Part shown: piece after piece, positions 4,893-6,484 of the stretch
Numbering within the stretch: position 1 is the stretch's first letter
Layout of the letters: every line of letters starts with the position of its first letter
From: Rhodoferax sp.
Lineage (GTDB): Bacteria; Pseudomonadota; Gammaproteobacteria; Burkholderiales; Burkholderiaceae_C
Length of the DNA stretch: 6,484 nt
Reading direction: 5' to 3'
NCBI GenBank assembly: GCA_029865675.1
Contig: JARXAU010000191.1
Location: 1 to 6,484 of the forward strand
Program-made: the position numbers and the translations under genes
The notes under the pieces: model-generated
Databases searched by the model: none
Seen by the model: only the letters and a program-made list of their open reading frames with translations
What the model was told of the DNA's origin: nothing

Positions 4893-5485
4893 GCACCTGG
4901 GCCGATTTTTACCCGTGGGTTATGCAGGAGGTGAAGGGCATCACCACCGACTACGCAGACAAGCACTTGCGCGCCTCTGCCGCTGATTTCTTTGAGCGCA
5001 GCAAGTCCTATATCGTGGATCTGGCGGTGCAGGCCACTACCGCAGGCAACGCAAACTACGCCTACAACCTGCCGGCAAATACCGACTTGGTAAAGGTGCT
5101 GGAGGCCTATGTCAACGGCGCCGAGGCCGGCACCGAGAACCAGTATCGTGCCCGCGAAGCCCGCACCGGTGTTTACGCGCTGAGTCCGACACAGTACAGC
5201 GTCTACCCAACACCCTCCGCGGACGGCACTGTAGCCATTCGCGCAGCCATCAAACCCGGCGCACTGTCCACCGGCATACCGGACGAGTATTTCAGCCAAC
5301 ACGTTGAAGCAATCGCTTGGGGCGCTATGGCCCGCATGTTGGCGGTGTCTGGCAAGCCGTGGACGGATCTGAGCGCGGCAAGTAACTACGCCAGTCAGTT
5401 CATTACCAAAGCCTCCGAGGCTCAAAGTAAGGCGCTCAAGAGCTACGGCAAGGCGCGCACCCGAGCCCGCGCCAACTATTTCTGA
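4889..5485 (+). CDS. Head-tail connector / neck-like protein, 198 aa
   Basis: The GTG start at 4889 overlaps the preceding TGA (GTGA), with GGAGG at 4875-4879 and 9-nt spacing. N-terminal helices (residues 3-45) include HLRASAADFFERSKSYIVD. A central beta region (55-125) contains VYPTPSADGTVAIRAAIKPG. A C-terminal helical bundle (129-180) contains GIPDEYFSQHVEAIAWGAMARMLAVSGKPWTD. The last pattern, IPDxxFxxHxEAIAxGAxARML followed by GKPW, is one I have seen in phage structural proteins encoded near adaptor genes. The helix-beta-helix plan parallels the adaptor-like gene just before it, so both may form rings at the portal vertex. The basic C-terminus (KSYGKARTRARANYF) could meet DNA or another neck protein. 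The exact family is not assigned. Confidence 0.8.
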   Translation: MSTWADFYPWVMQEVKGITTDYADKHLRASAADFFERSKSYIVDLAVQATTAGNANYAYNLPANTDLVKVLEAYVNGAEAGTENQYRAREARTGVYALSPTQYSVYPTPSADGTVAIRAAIKPGALSTGIPDEYFSQHVEAIAWGAMARMLAVSGKPWTDLSAASNYASQFITKASEAQSKALKSYGKARTRARANYF

Positions 5486-5493
5486 GGTAGCAC

Positions 5494-6484
5494 ATGCCAG
5501 CCAAGTACGCCAATAACGCTCGCTCAAATCTCTTTTCGGCCATCAATGCCGGGGCTTTAAATTTCAGTCTGATTTCCGGTGGTGGCGCATCATTCCCCGC
5601 GGCCGGTGGGTCTGATTACTTCTATGCCACTCTGATTGATGCAGAGAACATTCCAGAAATCATCAAAGTCACAAGCCGCACCGACGATCAGTTTGTTGTG
5701 CTGCGGGGCCAAGATGGGACAGTGGCTCGCGCCTTTGCGGCTAATGCAGTCGTGCTCCTTGGCATCACCAGGGCATCACTAGAGGAACTGGCTCTAAAAG
5801 ATGGCAGCAACGCAACCGGCACATGGAGCATCAATACCTCCGGAAATGCGGCTATGGCGCGCGCCGCAAACTCAGGCGTCACATCAGGCACGCCCACGGC
5901 CTACACACTTACTCCAACCGCGGCAATTGCCGCCTACACGGCGAATCTTTCTTTTTGGGTGACATTCCACTCTGCGAGCGGCGCCAATCCAACGCTGCAA
6001 ATTAGTGGCTTGGCTACCCCCCCGGCGCTGGTGCGCTACAACTCAGCCGGTGCTTTGGTGGGCATCGCTGCCGGCGAACTGCCCGCTAATTTCTCCACCC
6101 GCGTTACCCTGCTCAATGCAGCGCAGGCATTGGTCGAAGAAATGCCGCCGGCCGTACTGTCTGGCCCTAGCGACACTGCACTGGACAAGCGCCCGAACTT
6201 TCCGAACGCATCAACCCAGATTGCGCAGCGCGCAGCTTTCACAACCAACCTTTCTACCGCGCGCCAAATCGGACAATGCGACAACATTTTTATGTGGGTG
6301 TCTGCAGGCGCCGTTTCTGCTGGAAGTCTGACGCAGATCACAAGCGCCATATCCGGCACCTCCGGTTTTGCGGCCCGAGCCGCTGGCGTTACGCTGACAG
6401 GTTCGGCCGTGCTGAGTCAATCAATCCGCATGGAATCACGCGACGCGGCGAAGTACAAAAACCGGATGGCCAGCTTTCAAGTCA
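5494..6484 (+). CDS. Tail-fibre-like protein, 5' part only
   Basis: The ATG at 5494 is 8 nt after the previous stop; GAGGT (5484-5488) overlaps that stop as the ribosome site. The frame stays open for 330 codons to the window end, so the C-terminus is missing. Residues 1-100 form a beta-rich module (FYATLIDAENIPEIIKVTSR, then FVVLRGQDGTVARAFAANAVV) that I have seen at the N-terminus of many phage fibre or collar proteins and which likely attaches to the tail. Residues 109-122 (GTWSINTSGNAAMA) match the short GTW-x-I-x-x-x-GNA element common in fibres. Residues 140-215 (TPTAAIAAYTANLSFWVTF, then PTLQISGLATPPALV) resemble a fibre shaft repeat module. Beyond about residue 220 the sequence is unfamiliar. 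It would serve in host recognition or as the fibre's docking part. Confidence 0.8.
   Translation, partial: MPAKYANNARSNLFSAINAGALNFSLISGGGASFPAAGGSDYFYATLIDAENIPEIIKVTSRTDDQFVVLRGQDGTVARAFAANAVVLLGITRASLEELALKDGSNATGTWSINTSGNAAMARAANSGVTSGTPTAYTLTPTAAIAAYTANLSFWVTFHSASGANPTLQISGLATPPALVRYNSAGALVGIAAGELPANFSTRVTLLNAAQALVEEMPPAVLSGPSDTALDKRPNFPNASTQIAQRAAFTTNLSTARQIGQCDNIFMWVSAGAVSAGSLTQITSAISGTSGFAARAAGVTLTGSAVLSQSIRMESRDAAKYKNRMASFQV

Noticed and set aside
4802..5527. 241-codon open frame on the minus strand opposite the connector gene
   Set aside because: It is antisense to genes with good starts, overlaps and family patterns; its low-complexity Gly/Cys/Ala content is typical of a shadow frame.
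5920..5933. 14-nt perfect palindrome centred on CAATTG in the fibre-like gene
   Set aside because: A palindrome of this size is expected about by chance in several kilobases, and it encodes ordinary Ala-rich sequence.
6005..6331. 108-codon + strand frame inside the fibre-like gene, next to the C tract
   Set aside because: The main frame stays open to the window end and has fibre-type motifs; the alternative is Arg/Pro/Cys/Leu-rich and lacks a start signal. A programmed frameshift is not supported.

Overview
The window reads as the head-morphogenesis block of a tailed double-stranded DNA phage or prophage (Caudoviricetes). Every credible gene is on the + strand, genes are tightly packed, and there is no tRNA, rRNA, insertion sequence, integrase or CRISPR. 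The anchor is a 374-residue protein at 2378-3502 that I recognise as an N4-gp56-family major capsid protein. The host is probably a Gram-negative proteobacterium. The moderately GC-rich codon choice with frequent TTG leucine would suit Burkholderiales/Comamonadaceae, but that is inference. No tape measure is visible, and the adaptor-like genes are followed directly by a fibre gene, which suits a short-tailed phage; the evidence is indirect.

Layout: (1) 3-845 is the 3' end of a tailspike/beta-helix type gene, cut by the window edge. It is clearly more AT-rich than the rest. (2) 900-1106 is a small helical protein followed by an intrinsic terminator. (3) 1185-2093 is a probable scaffolding protein. 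(4) 2094-2312 is a 72-residue protein starting immediately after the scaffold stop codon. Its sequence pattern resembles the RNA-binding translational regulator CsrA. (5) A 65-nt leader with a hairpin, a possible promoter and a strong Shine-Dalgarno precedes the major capsid gene at 2378-3502. (6) A GNRA-capped hairpin separates it from a 163-residue probable capsid-associated protein at 3571-4062. Two tandem hairpins follow, the second shaped like a terminator. (7) 4143-4577 is a small protein with a likely HeH/LEM/SAP-like C-terminus. (8) 4584-4892 and 4889-5485 are two head-tail adaptor/neck-like proteins with a 4-nt overlap. (9) 5494 to the window end is the start of a tail-fibre-like protein.

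The genes would work together as follows. Scaffold and capsid proteins build the procapsid, the 163-residue protein may decorate it, the adaptor-like proteins close the portal vertex, and the two flanking tail genes supply receptor binding. Terminase and portal are not in the window and may lie upstream. The gaps around the high-copy genes are rich in RNA structure. Two terminator-like hairpins lie only about 32-33 nt upstream of the next start codon, with little room for a promoter, so partial read-through may set protein ratios.

The most interesting item is the CsrA-like gene coupled to the scaffold gene and directly upstream of the capsid gene. The capsid Shine-Dalgarno carries a GGA that could sit in a hairpin loop, which is the kind of site CsrA binds. 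This suggests translational control of capsid assembly, but the homology call is by eye. No stretch longer than 300 bases lacks a gene.
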